Made by a program: the position numbers and the translations under genes. The notes beneath the pieces were generated by a model, which saw only the letters and a program-made list of their open reading frames with translations, ran no database searches and was not told the origin of the DNA. This document shows positions 26,369-40,760 of a stretch of 64,000 bases of DNA, one piece after another. The DNA lies in assembly GCA_028583405.1 (NCBI GenBank), contig CM053263.1, positions 1,653,215-1,717,214 of the forward strand, written 5' to 3'. Position 1 is the stretch's first letter, and each line of letters begins with the position of its first letter. The stretch is from Pogonophryne albipinna (Eukaryota > Chordata > Actinopteri > Perciformes > Artedidraconidae).

Positions 26369-27524
26369 TCAGGCCGCCCTTTTCTTCTTCCTCGTCTGGT
26401 GGCTGAAAGTCTGGACCGGCTGTGCCTGAGCGGCTGCTGCCGGAACCGGAGACTTTCTTGGCCAGCTCGTCTTCGCCTCGTGTCTGGGCTGGAGACCCGG
26501 GGCGGTCTGTGGCCCCTGCTGTTTCGGGATCTTGAAACGGGCAGGACGTGAGGCAGCCTGAGCGAAGGATTGCCGTGGGGCCGTTGAAGGCGGCGGCTGG
26601 ACCCTTCGGGGAAGACAAAGCTGGAGAGCCTCATCCTCCTTCTTTTTGGATTCACACCGCTGCTGCATCGAAGCTAGAGTGGAGCCAAATATGCCCTCGG
26701 GAACAATAGGCATGTCCAAGACGTCCTCTTTTTCCCGGTCTGGAAGGTTCGTCAGGGTAAGCCACCTGGCTCTCTCCTGTACCACCATTATCCCCAGTGC
26801 TTTGCCCGTGGCTTAGGACTGCACAGCGCTGCACACGGAGGCAAATGTCCGTGATCGCTGCGATTTCGTCCCACACGGCAGGCTCAGGTTTGATCGTCAT
26901 GTCCTCGCAGAGCTCCGCCTGGTAGGCGGTCAGCAGCGAGGAGACGTTGAGCGCCCTGGCGGACAAAGCTGCGGCTTTATAGGCTCGTTCGGTCATTGCT
27001 GACTGGAAGCGGTCTGCCTTTGCCGGTAGTGTGGGGTTCCTGCTCGGTGCCGAAGCCAGCCGCGGTTGGAGGTGGGCTGCCACCAGCGGCTCCATGGGCG
27101 GCATGCGGAGCAGGCCGAGCTTCTCCATGCCGTCACAGTCCAAAGAGGAGGCACCCTGGATTGGGGCCTTGTTGCTGAAAGGGCTGTCTCTCCACGAGAC
27201 CGACACCTCGTCCAGCATCTCTGGAAAGACTGGGAGAAGCTGCTTCTTCATCCTCGCTGCTTGGAGCAAGTTCTTCCCCTCATAGCGAGATCTGGAGGTC
27301 TCCTTTGCCACTTCAGGCCAGGGGATGTCCAGGCTGGACGCAGCGCATTGGCACACGGCCTGCAAGTCCATACTGAGGCAGGGCGAAGCTGGTGTGCTTT
27401 CGCCCGGGGGAGCGGACATCGCCTCCGGCTTGGCAGCCTGGGCAGATGAAACGAAGATGTCATCTTCGTGCTCATCCGAGTCGGATAAGAGGAACTCAGA
27501 GGCATCCTCTTCATCCTCCTCCAT
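26369..27524 (-). pseudogene. DIRS gag-like protein with a frame break
   Basis: From ATG at 27524-27522 the frame encodes an acidic N-terminus (MEEDEEDASEFLLSDSDE), then AVWDEIAAITDICLRVQRCA. Near 26813 the family-like sequence switches to another frame (GIMVVQERARWLTLTNLP, then IVPEGIFGSTLASMQQ) and ends in a proline/arginine-rich, basic tail at 26369. The switch fits a one-base gain. Structure and position (5' of pol) fit the gag-like protein of DIRS elements. The open frame also continues upstream of this ATG into the hAT target duplication, so the true start is uncertain. Confidence 0.75.
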
Positions 27525-27650
27525 ATAATCCAGCTGTAGGACATCCTCCGCGGGTGGAACCACGGCAGTGACGTGCGGTGAGGTTCATGGCTGGTGAGGC
27601 ACTGACTCTTTCAGAGTCAGATTTACAAATATTATATATTTTTACCTTAA

Positions 27651-27993
27651 AGGTGGCGGGGTAGGTAATTTTGGAGAAACCAGCTCGAGTGCGCTAGAAT
27701 TTGAAAATACACAGCCCCTCCTCCAACACACACAAACGCGCACATGACCAATGAGGGCACGAGATAAGTTTGTGCACAGATGGAAGGCTGACAGGCAGGT
27801 TATTTTAGCCGGGCCGGCTAAAATGAGTGGTCGTGCTTTTTACAGTACTACGGCTTCCACAGATGAAATGTTTTTATGTATTTTTTGTCAAAGCACTTAA
27901 GATATTCATTGCTATCGGGATGTTAAGAGCATTCCATGGAATATAACAAAAAGTGTATATCGTGCCGGTTTCTCAAACTTACCTACCCCACCT
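27651..27993. mobile_element. 343-bp TTAA MITE nested in the hAT element
   Basis: Left end AGGTGGCGGGGTAGGTAATT and right end (inverted) AGGTGGGGTAGGTAAGTTTG share about 30 bp with few changes. TTAA is duplicated at 27647-27650 and 27994-27997. Non-coding. It is the innermost layer of the nest. Confidence 0.9.
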
Positions 27994-28131
27994 TTAATCG
28001 AAATATTCTGTTATTTTCAAAGGCTTTTTTAGTCTGATGCTTCGATTCATTTTAAACAGACCGTTCAACAAAAGGATAGCCAAAATCTAAATATTAGTAA
28101 GATCCAATTTTCATTACAAATGTGGTCTTAC

Positions 28132-28352
28132 CTTGACTTGAAGATGAAGTCCATGCTATCCTTCTGGACAACAATCTTTATTACTTTTTTGTAAAAGTCC
28201 TCCTTATCTTCCTCTAGTTTCAAAAGCCTAGCTTGTTGTTTTCGTCTACCGTCTCTGTGTAGAATAACAGTAGCAACAAGAACCTGTGGGCTCACTTGCG
28301 CCCCCTTCAGTGCGGCAGAGGTTATGGCTGCCTCCCCTGGTGCTTTTTTCAT
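28132..28352 (-). pseudogene. exon-like open frame inside the hAT element
   Basis: ATG at 28352 opens a frame reading MKKAPGEAAITSAALKGAQV, then a Lys/Arg/Glu-rich stretch (HRDGRRKQQARLLKLEEDKE). It ends at a good splice donor (AG then GTAAGA, exon end at 28132). I do not recognise the family. It could be a first exon of a transposase-associated gene or captured host sequence. No downstream partner exon was found in the remaining 560 bp of the hAT element. Confidence 0.3.
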
Positions 28353-29246
28353 TGCCGTTGTATGATGAGACCAGCGAGCTTAAATATCATATATACGTGA
28401 AATAAGTTATTTAGAGACTATGGATGGCGAGGATAAATGTAATAAAGGGATCTACAAACATTACATTGGTGACATACAGTGAGATGGTGCAGGCATGCGC
28501 TTAGGGCCCGCTTTCCAGACAGTTTCTGTGGGGTGACGCATTCTGAGGTGAGGCAGAGCTCATCTGTGCCTCACCTCACCACACAGTAACTGGCTTGAGC
28601 GCGCTCACAAAATAAGTGCGCGCGCTAAATTAGTGCCCGTGCTCCAGCAAGTTACTGTGAGCGTACGAGAGGCAGAGCTCGTCCCTGCCTCACTTCTCAA
28701 TCTCATCGCTCCCCGTAGTTGTAGCGGAGCTCGGCAAATTAGCCGATTTTTACTATAAAAAGCGATTGGAATCATACAGAAATCACATTTACAACACAGA
28801 TCAGTGGACACATTTTATTATTATTATTATTTGTATTATTATTCTTTTTTTTCGTTACATTGGAGAATGACAAGTGAGGCTCTGCCGCACCTGCCTCCCC
28901 TGACCGCACGTCGCTGAACCACGGTGAGGTCCAGTTGGGAGCCCCAGCTTGACACAACGCGGGGCTCCGCTCTCGCGGCTCTTGCTGCCACCGGGCCCCA
29001 GCCTGACACGGCGCGGGGCTCCGATTCCGCGGCTACCTCTATTGTTTATTGTTGTATTTCATACCGTTATTTCGAAAGAAAAAACGGCGGGGCAGATTAC
29101 AATATTAACTGGTGTGTTAATATTTGTTCAATTCTTCTGCAAAGCAAAAAAAAGTAACCGGCAAGCGCCCGTCGACCAAATGTTAGTTTGGGTTCAGTCT
29201 GTGGACCGTTAAGCTAGCCCGGCTACTGATATTCGAGATGTGCTCT

Positions 29247-29413
29247 GAAGCGAGAAGAGGTGTTTGAATGACGCTGCGACGTAGCGCAAGCTACTTAAAG
29301 GGTGGGTGGATTCCCTGACGTAGACGTCAAGATCACCAGCCAATCAGGATTGGCATAATGAGATTGATGCTTCTGTTTGCATACGCGTTGAGGCGCATCC
29401 CATAGTGAGACAT
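29247..29413. repeat. DIRS 5' inverted terminal repeat
   Basis: Inverse of 22594-22768. The outer extension 29414-29438 is matched inside the internal complementary region rather than by the other terminal repeat, as in canonical DIRS structure. Confidence 0.93.
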
Positions 29414-30650
29414 CGAACGGAGTGTTATGAATGATAACTGGGTGGGACTTTCGGAAACAGTTCTAAATTGGTTTGAATCCTACTTAAAGGACAGAAACAA
29501 CTTTGTTTCTGTAGGTAAATACACATCTGAGTTGACAAATATGACATGTGGGGTACCTCAAGGCTCCATCTTGGGGCCTCTTCTCTTTAACGTCTACATG
29601 CTACCACTGGCTCAGATAATGAAGAACAACAAAATAAGTTACCATAGCTATGCAGATGACACACACATTTACGTAACAATTTCACCAGGAGACTATGCTC
29701 CAATTCAAACAAATCAATGACTGGATGTGTCAGAACTTTCTCCAATTAAACAAAGATCGAGGTAATGGTTTTTGGAGCCAAGGCAGAACGTATAAAAGTT
29801 AATGCTGAGCTTCAATCTGCAATGTTCAAAACAACAGATAAAGCCAGAAATCTAGGTGTAGTCATGGACTCTGACCTGAGTTTCAACAGTCACATTATAA
29901 CAGTTACTAAATCAACCTACTATCACCAAAAGAATATATCTAGGATTAAAAGACTAATGTCACAGCAGGATTTGGAAAAACTTGTCCATGCTTTTATCTT
30001 CAGTAGACTCGACTACTGCAATGGTGTCTTTACAGGTCTCACTAAAAAATCTATTAGAAAGCTGCAGCTAATTCAGAAAGCCGCTGCTCGAGTCCTCACT
30101 AACACTAAGAAAGTGGATCACATCACTCCTGTTCTGAAGTCTTTACACTGGCTTCCTGTGTGTCAAAGAATAGATTTCAAAATACTGCTGCTGGTTTATA
30201 AAGCACTGAATGGTTTAGGCCCAAAATACATTTCTGACCTCCTGCTAAATTATGAACCATCCAGATCTCTCAGGTCTTCAGGGACTGGTCAGCTTTCTGT
30301 CCCCAGAGTCAGAACTAAACATGGTAAAGCAGCGTTCAGTTATTATGCTCCAAATATCTGGAACAAACTCCCAGAAACCTGCAGGTCCGCTGCAACTCTG
30401 ACTACTTTTAAATCCAGGCTGAAGACTTTTCTTTTTGTCGTTACTTTTAATTGAACTATTCATATCTTAGACTGCACTGTAACTTTTATCCATGTATTTT
30501 TTCTTTTAATGTTTCTTTTATTAGCTTTTCTTTTTAATGACTGATTTTAAATGCCATTTTCTTAATGTCTTTCATTTTTTGTAAAGCACTTTGAATTGCC
30601 TTGTGTTGAAAAGTGCTATATAAATAAACTTGCCTTGCCTTGCCTTGCCT

Positions 30651-32552
30651 CTCATGTCCCCAATGACCTTAGAGCATATTGTTGTCTAAAGGCATTTCTG
30701 TGATTATTTCCGGTTCAATTGGGAACATATGGATATCCTGGGACTGACAGCAGGGCCACTCAGTTATTGTAAACACACCAATAATATCAATGATGCGAGG
30801 CTAAACAGCAGAGGTCGTTTGGGTTGGCTCTAACATGTCAATAGTGTTTATTTAAGAGACTGAACTGGGCAGCGTACGGCCCACTGTTCCTCCACAGATC
30901 CATTTCAATGCATACTGTAGATGGAATCAATGTGTGTGAGCTTATGTAATTTGAGTATGTAGTGAGTGGTTTGCCCTTGCTTTTTTAATGTTTGCACTGC
31001 CCTCACACGGATCCCCACTAGAATTATAATGGAAAAGCGGAATGGTAACCCTGCTACAGTATAGGGGACAAGTCTCATTTCACTTGGGAAACAAGGTCAT
31101 CCACTAACCTTCTGTCTCAGGCCGCAAAGCAAATACTCAAAGGGAGAGACCACCATTACTGGCTCCCCATCGGGGGTATCAAGTCTATTCCCAGCAGGAA
31201 CACAAACACGCAAACACACACACAGACCCTCTGACACACACACACAGTCGCAGGCATGTCCACACTCCTGTCCACACTCCTGTCCACACTCCTGTCAATC
31301 CCCCCTGACCTCACCTCAATTACCGGGAGACATCTTTGTTTGGGTTGCCGTGCCTAATTAGCATGGTTCACCACAGAGCAAGTGCTCGGTTAAATTCATT
31401 TATCAAAGGGGCCTGGGACAATGCTTCATGTCACACCATTAGGATTGCAATCTCTCTCATCATCTCTCCAGCTCATTTCATGAAGCCATTTGACAGTTCT
31501 GAACGAGGGAATGAGGTAGGGAGGGGAGGGGGGCAGGGGGAGAGCAGCATTATGGAGCGCTGGACGGAAGGTAACAGCATGTTAAGCAGAATGCTAGAGA
31601 GAGGATAAGTGTGGATACCGAGCGAAACAGACAAATTGTGTTGAGACGCAATAAAGAGAGCAGCAGGACCAGAGGAAAATGAGTGACAATGTTTTAGAAA
31701 GTGGCAGATGGAAGAAGAGAGAGTTGAACAGATTTGGAGAAAGGCAAATAACTGAAGAAAGGAAGGCAAAGAAAAAACAGGCTCAAGGGGATTCATATTG
31801 AGGCCAGTTTGAGTCGGGCACTGAAGAGGCAGCCTGAATCTCTCCCTATCACACCTTCCCCCATGAGAACACAGCTTACCAGGTCTTTGTATACACACAC
31901 TGCCTATAGAGGCCACTGCAGCCTTCTACATGCATGAAATATTCAAAGCATCTTCTGTTCTCAAGACGCATACATACACACGTACCCTCCAACACCCTCA
32001 CACACATTTCCTCACAGCCTCTAAGCCGTAAATGTCAATATAGAAAGCAATGCTGGCACATCTTCCTCTCTGTCGCCGTCTGCTCTATTTTGTTCCCTCC
32101 TTTCGGTAAAAGGAAATTGTTTATCTGAATTGCTAGAAGATATTGCGAACCATTTTTCAAAACGTTATCATTTGTTATTTTTCACATGCTGTGCAAATTG
32201 ATGCATGGGTAAGAGAGGGGCAGGGGGTTAGGGACTGAGGGAGACTACCATCGGACAATCAATCACCGCAAAGTTCCTCGCAATGACAAGTAGAAGGTCT
32301 GTGACACTTTTGACTGACTTGATTGATGTGTTTTTGAAGTGTGGGGGGGAGTCAGTGTCAAACTTCCTTTCTGGCAAAGAGCAGATAGATCACACATCAC
32401 AGCCGGAGCTCGGCTTGAATCAGAGATATACTTTAAACACTTGATGTGGATGTGGTGCACCAGCCAGGTATTCCACTGAAGAAAAGGGTACACTACAGAC
32501 GGCAGCATAGTGAACCTGGAAATGTACTTCAAAGTTTTATGTTAGTCAAACT
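30651..32552. other. intergenic, no gene seen
   Basis: Contains short CACACA tracts near 31210-31245 and a triplicated TGTCCACACTCC motif at 31257-31292. No exon recognised. Confidence 0.5.
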
Positions 32553-32938
32553 GCCGGATGCTAACGTTAATGTTGGACAATTAGAACAAGGCGCATTAAT
32601 TAAAAATAAATGCCATTTTATGTAAACAATAGTAAAATAATGACTTGGCCGATTTGGACAGTTTTGGAGTGGTTTTGGGGGTTATTGGGAATGCTGAATC
32701 TATTTCTGACATTCAACTCGCAAAGAGTATAAAACATGGACATTTGCTGGTTAAAACTGCAATTTTTTAATCCTAAATATGTCAGAAATTGACTCAGCAT
32801 TCTCAACAACCCCCCAAACCACTTATAAACTCTCCAAATCGGCCAAGTAATAATTTTAACTATTGTCTACAATTAATTAATTAATGCAACTTATGCTAAT
32901 CGTACAAATTGCCCAACATATGCAAGTTAGCATCCGGC
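32553..32938. mobile_element. foldback element with arms of about 180 bp
   Basis: The left arm (GCCGGATGCTAAC ... ACTTGGCCGATTTGGA ... GAATGCTGA ... TTTCTGACAT) recurs inverted in the right arm, in the same order, with moderate divergence, around a short centre at 32730-32770. The outer 13 bp, GCCGGATGCTAAC, are exact. Non-coding, and its superfamily is unclear. Confidence 0.8.
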
Positions 32939-33104
32939 CGTTTTTATGTGCTGGGGAACATAACTTTACATTTTTAACCTAAGATTTTGGGGTACTCTAC
33001 ATTTCGGGGTTCACAATAGGACTCCATGAGCTGGAAAATAGACTAACAGGAAGAGTTCCATTCTCATTCATCGGGGACATCTGCTAGGGTTCAGTACATT
33101 TTAC

Positions 33105-33164
33105 TTATTTTATCCTCTGTCAAAGCGTCTTTGAGTTTCTAGAAAAGTGCTATACAAGTCACAT

Positions 33165-33203
<39 letters not shown>
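33105..33203 (+). repeat. L2-like LINE/SINE 3' tail with (TTA)n
   Basis: CAAAGCGTCTTTGAGTTTCT, then AAAAGTGCTATACAAGT, runs into about 12 TTA units. This is the usual 3' end of L2-type retroelements, and only the tail is present. Confidence 0.7.
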
Positions 33204-33207
<4 letters not shown>

Positions 33208-33879
33208 GACAATTTCTTATTATATAAAAATGAACTTCCTGTTTCAGACTTTATAGAAGTTGTGTTCATTACAGTATATGAAAAAGCAACCTCTTGTTAT
33301 TGTGCAGTAGAACCAGGATGTAAGGTTTCTCTCATCAGTGTGTTGCACTCTACTGTAGCACAGAGACTCTTTTGTGACACTCAAATCCTTTCAGCTGCTA
33401 TACACTATCAGTATATACATCGCTCAAGAGCTACTTAGGAGCTATTCAGCTATATCTTCAAGGTCAGTTTTTTTTTACTTTATATTATTGAACCCATTCC
33501 ATAGAAAAGTGATTTCTTCTCTTTTTTAAATGTATTGGTGTGTTCTTTACTTTGTGATTTGTGTGAGGGGAGTATATAGATAACACATAACAGGACAGTA
33601 ACTCTCTCATCAGTAACCTTATACCTTCATGTGTCTGGGACTTTGTGATGAAACATAGCTGACACTTTGTACACTGAATCAAGGATCTGTACGTTGTTGC
33701 AGGGTGCATACATATATCTTTCACCATCATCAATTAAAGACAGAACATTAGTACGTTTTTTGCTTTGCATTGATTTGTTTTCTAAAAAATCCAGTCCAAT
33801 ATTAACCTGATCATTAAATGGAAGATCAGTGTCTATTCACATTCCCAAGTACTTGTATGAAGGCACCTTTTTAGAGGTA

Positions 33880-34275
33880 GGAAAACTCTGTTAAGTCCTG
33901 CAATCAAGTAAAAAAGTATTGGCATCAAAATATACATAAAGTACCAAAAGTAAAAGTACTCATTATGCAGATCGGCCCCCTAAAGAATAATATAATATGT
34001 TTGATTATAAATATTGATGCATTAAAGCTGGTAAAGGTGCAATTACTTTGTATACTCTAAGGAAGCTATGTGTTTGTTGTAGGTCTTATTCCAGTTCTGC
34101 AAAGTAACTAAAGATATTAAATAAATGTTTGGGGTAAAAGTTAATGATTTACCTCTGAATTGTAGTGAAGTGGAAGTATAAAGTACCATTACATTGAAAT
34201 ACTCCAGTAAAGTACCTCAATATTGAATTTAAGTACATTACTTGAGTGAATCTACTCAGTAACTTTACACCACTG
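33880..34275. mobile_element. partial hAT-type element
   Basis: The right end, TAACTTTACACCACTG, is of the CACCACTG type. The interior is dominated by AAGTAC/GTACTT motifs (AAAAGTAAAAGTACTCATTA, AAGTACATTACTTGAG). No matching left terminus was found, so the element is truncated. Confidence 0.55.
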
Positions 34276-34547
34276 ACCCTTTTAATGAACACGGATCAAA
34301 AGATGGAAAACTGCTCAGAGTTGGACTCTTATTTCCCGCTCAGTATTTCAGTATATTCACTAAGTCTCAAACTGAGAGCAGTCATGTTCTGTCTTTCTCC
34401 TCCAGCTTTTTTCTCCTGGTGCTCCATTTCACACCGTTCTGTCTCTCAGCGTAAAGGGTGGCAAGGCAAGGTGACATTTGAAAAGTGCATTTCCCTCTCC
34501 GCTCCGTCAATCTGTTCTTTTCCCTCACAGACAGCCCCTCCATCTGT

Positions 34548-37554
<3,007 letters not shown>

Positions 37555-37800
37555 AGTTTTATTATTTTATCCTAACCTGTACGATGCACAGTAAGAGCAA
37601 TGATACTTTACTTTACGCAACATACTATATTGTGTTTATTTCTATTTCTTTGATACTGAACTATGACGTTTTTTAATAGTTTTTTATATACTATAGTTTA
37701 ACTTTTTTGACAACATTATTTTAATGACATACTATGACTTTATCCACATAATATACTTTGACTATTTTCAATATACTATACAATTATTTTTTCCAATATT
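37555..37800 (-). repeat. AT-rich minisatellite, inverted copy
   Basis: Repeated ACATACTATGACTTT/ATATACTATA-like units are the complement of the ATAGTATGTCGAAAA family at 42150-42710. Confidence 0.65.
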
Positions 37801-38616
37801 TTTAACACACACAAAGTCACCTTCACCATGCCATCCAACAATAGCAGGCCACAAACCCTGGATAACGAAGTCAAAGCATCTCAAGCTCTGACTGGTGCCT
37901 GACTGTTTGTTTGGGAAGTAATTGATTTGAAATGGAGCAATATTATCGTTGAGTGAACTACACATTTTAAACGCATTTCTGTAAAGTTAAACCTATTTGA
38001 AGATACTGTGTGTGAGGCTATTGACGTAAGACGGCCCGGCTCAAGTTAATCTCTTTATGCTGCAGAGATATTTTCGAATCAAACCTATCTGTTGCACAGC
38101 TTCAATCCATTATCAACAGAAAGAACGTTTTGGACATGTAAGCGGACAATACAATAATATTAAATTCAATGTACTTCACAACCAGATAATTAATTTGCTG
38201 TTTTCCATAGGCTCTCACGGCCCTGGTAATTCGCCTTTGGTGAGAGCATTGCGCTGGAATCGCATAGTTGTTATTGATTAGAAGGTAAAATGGGAGAGAA
38301 GATTTGTGGAGCCCGAGAAGGAGAGACTTCACAGCATGCTGTGTGTGTGTTTGTGTGTATGGGGAAGGCAGGGTTGTGTAAGATCATTGGTAATGTTTAG
38401 CATAACGCAGTGTGTCTAGACCCTGTGCTGTGCGGCTGATTTACCAGGTGCTGGTAGTGGGGGGGGAAATGTAATGTGTAAGAAGAAAGTGAAGAATTTA
38501 GATTGAAATGATACATGAACACTGGGGGCTTGAATGTGTGATAAGAGAAGAAAAGAAAGTGAAAAGGCTTGGAAAAGCAGCAGAATATTTGAACTGCAAA
38601 CTATTGAACTAACTTG

Positions 38617-39315
38617 ATGGCGAATGATCTGTCACCATGGCAACGGTATTTGATGACACCCCATAATACGCTTAGATATGTTGATGGCTGCATCGTTACC
38701 AAACCTGTGAAGTTTTGGGCTGTTTGGAGCATTTTCACTGAAGTTATGAGGCAACAGCATTCGAAGAAATCTCAAAACTGTCCCGTAGATGTCTTCACGG
38801 CTGGACTGTTAGCACACATGTGAAGTTTGAGCACTTTTGGAAAATGTTCATAGGAGTTATAGCAATATTGTTTTTTATTGCGAGGGATGCGTTGCCATGG
38901 CAACAGCTTTTGAGGAAAACTCACTATTGGCACATAGAAATGTTGAGGGCTGGACCATTAACCATTATCTGAAGTCTGGTGCTGTTTTGACCCTTTTCAT
39001 AGGCGTTACGACAACATCGTGTTTTATGGCGAGGGATGCGTTTCCATGGAAACGGCATATGGTGAGATATCAGATTTGACGTAGAGCTGTTGAGGCATGG
39101 AGAGGTGATATACAGGTGAAGATTGGGGGACGATCGGACCGTATCCATTGGAGTTACAGCGACATCGTGTTTTATGGCGAGGGATGCCTTGCCATGGTAA
39201 CACCAGATTTGATGTAGGGCTGTTCAGGGCCACATTATTAACCATCATGTGATGTTTGGTGGCGTTCTGAGCATGTCAGTTGGAGTTATGACATCATCGT
39301 GTTCCATCACACAGG
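38617..39315 (+). repeat. degenerate 125-150-bp tandem repeat
   Basis: TTATGGCGAGGGATGCGTTT or variants recur at about 38617 (weak), 38876, 39025 and 39175, each followed by CCATGG and AAC/AAACGG-like text and by GTTGAGGGCTGGACC or GTAGGGCTGTTCAGGGCC. Preceding text such as GAGTTAYGACATCATCGTG also repeats. Non-coding and of unknown class. Confidence 0.7.
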
Positions 39316-40290
39316 TGTTTATGTTTGAGCTAACAATGTTATGAATCACCTGTCCTTGAGCCCAGAGATCAAAGGTTTCCTTGGTGATGTGAAGTAATCA
39401 GTGAGAGGAGAGCCTTTCCATTGTTCTGAATGAGAAATAAACCTCTTACATGTGAACGTTTTGTTGAAGAACCCTAACAGATATCAGTGAAATTTCAACG
39501 CGTGAAGCATCTCAAGGACCCTGAGCTTCTTAAGTGTGCTTTTTGTGTACTTTCGGGTCAATAATGTGGCATTTTTGGCAACTGCTGCTGTGAGGAAAGA
39601 TCTGCCTGAAATTACAATGGTTCTTAATGGAGACATGTTGAAAGTATTTGTCACTCACTTCATGCCCTCAAGAGGCATTTTGTTTAATTATTTTACTTAT
39701 TATTATTTATTTTTTCTAGCTACAAGATGTTTTCCTACGTTTCTCATAAGTGTAGGGTTTGGGAATTATGGCAGGTTTAAAAAAACAAATATGAAGGCAA
39801 ATTTCAAGCTGTCCTCCACTCTAGTTGTGACTTCACGCACTCTAGCCTTAACGAGCTGCGCAATACACACTAATGTTAAAATCTGAAGAAGGCATCTTTA
39901 CCAAGGTCTGAACAATGTTTAATATTTCTAAAAGTATGAATCTGATTTAAATGTTGTTTAATATGAATAATGTCAGAAATATGTGTAACATTTTAAAGTT
40001 GGAATGAGGTTTCTGAGTGAAAGTATGAAGGAACAGTTAGCAGTTGAAGTCGCATGAAGATTTTTCAAGTCTGAAGAGTTTCTCCATTGACTTCCATGTT
40101 AAAAATTTGATGAATTATGGGATATATCTCGGGAATTTTGAAGGTTATGAATGAGAAAAGTAATAGCCATTGATTCCCGATCGAGCTGAACGTTTTGATG
40201 TTTGAACCGAGTTTCTGCAATGTGGGAGCAGAAGAGGCGCAAAATAACCCGGTGGAATAAAAATAAAGAATTTCGTGTGTAGAAGTAGTT

Positions 40291-40311
40291 GGAATGCTGT
40301 ATCAGCATTCC
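40291..40311. repeat. perfect 9-bp hairpin with 3-nt loop
   Basis: GGAATGCTG, TAT, CAGCATTCC. It follows an A-rich stretch (AAAAATAAAGAATTTCG) and may be the end of the element whose repeats lie at 38.6-39.3 kb. Confidence 0.8.
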
Positions 40312-40678
40312 CATTAAATAATCATTTTTAACAGTTTCATTGAATATAAGCGTCTCTTGCAACATCTAATAGGATTCTGTCTGTAAATATTGATTTGTAT
40401 CTGTACCCACTCTTTCCCTGCTGCCACCAGAAACACAAATGTTTACCAAGACAGAGCAGACGGAGGAGAACGGGCTAATTTTGGTAATGGCTCCCATCTG
40501 TTTGAGTACAGTTGTCAATATCTCTGAGTCCACTCCTGAATTTAGACCCGTCAACCCGTGTCAAAACTGCACTCCTATCATCAGTCCATCCATCCTGCCA
40601 GTCAGGCAGCTATTAACGCCAGGAGCCACATGTTGGATCTCACTGAAAAACACAGACTGACAGGCTGAACCAGATGTT

Positions 40679-40760
40679 TCTAGAATCAGAATCCAGTTTA
40701 TTGCCAGGTACGTTGACACATACAAGGAATTTGCTGTGGTGTCTGATGGTGAGAACATAA
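40679..40760. repeat. common teleost dispersed-repeat fragment
   Basis: AATCCAGTTTATTGCCAGGT, then ACACATACAAGGAATTTGCT, resembles a widespread fish repeat by memory only. It is followed by A-rich sequence to about 40930. Confidence 0.4.

Larger units (their letters stand above)
27566..28916. mobile_element. hAT element nested in the DIRS leader
   Basis: The termini are CAGTGACGTGCGGTGAGG and, inverted, CAGCGACGTGCGGTCAGG. The exact 8-bp duplication AACCACGG lies on both sides (27558-27565 and 28917-28924). Both marks are diagnostic of hAT. The 1351 bp include a nested 343-bp MITE. Direct repeats around GAGGCAGAGCTCRTC recur near 28553 and 28669. No complete transposase is present, so it is non-autonomous. 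Confidence 0.93.
22548..29438 (-). mobile_element. DIRS-type tyrosine-recombinase retrotransposon, near-complete
   Basis: The element interrupts the LINE at 22547/29439, with the trinucleotide AAC shared at the two joints and no longer duplication, as expected for recombinase-mediated integration. Inverted terminal repeats lie at about 22594-22768 and 29247-29413, near-identical apart from a few substitutions and one short indel. An internal complementary region (22791-22890) matches the outer left end (22547-22604) and the outer right end (29399-29438) in inverse. Gag-like and pol frames lie on the minus strand between the repeats. The length is 6.9 kb, about 5.5 kb without the nested hAT. 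Confidence 0.95.
19355..30454 (+). pseudogene. L2 reverse transcriptase gene, interrupted
   Basis: The coding blocks at 19355-19923, 22006-22547, 29439-29708 and 29765-30454 are collinear parts of one L2 ORF2. Breaks at TTAA (19920) and AAC (22545) are insertions. Around 29700-29765 there are small deletions and frame changes between the YADD segment and the block starting VMVFGAKAER. No endonuclease domain is seen at the 5' end. It cannot encode a working protein. Confidence 0.9.
19341..30650 (+). mobile_element. L2-type LINE copy split by two later insertions
   Basis: Three separated blocks form one L2 copy. 19355-19923 is the linker region (motifs KAERRWRKTNLQVDFEIY and ARALFATVDRLTNPP). 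22006-22547 is the RT fingers and palm ([34 protein letters not shown]). 29439-30454 is the rest (GVPQGSILGPLLFN, YADD at 29649-29660, SRLDYCNGVF, a C-terminal region ending FLFVV). The reading frame is kept exactly across both insertion points. The third block has further damage near 29700-29765. The 3' tail GTAAAGCACTTTGAATTGCC is followed by (TTGCC)n ending at 30650. The 5' end is truncated near 19340. Confidence 0.93.
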
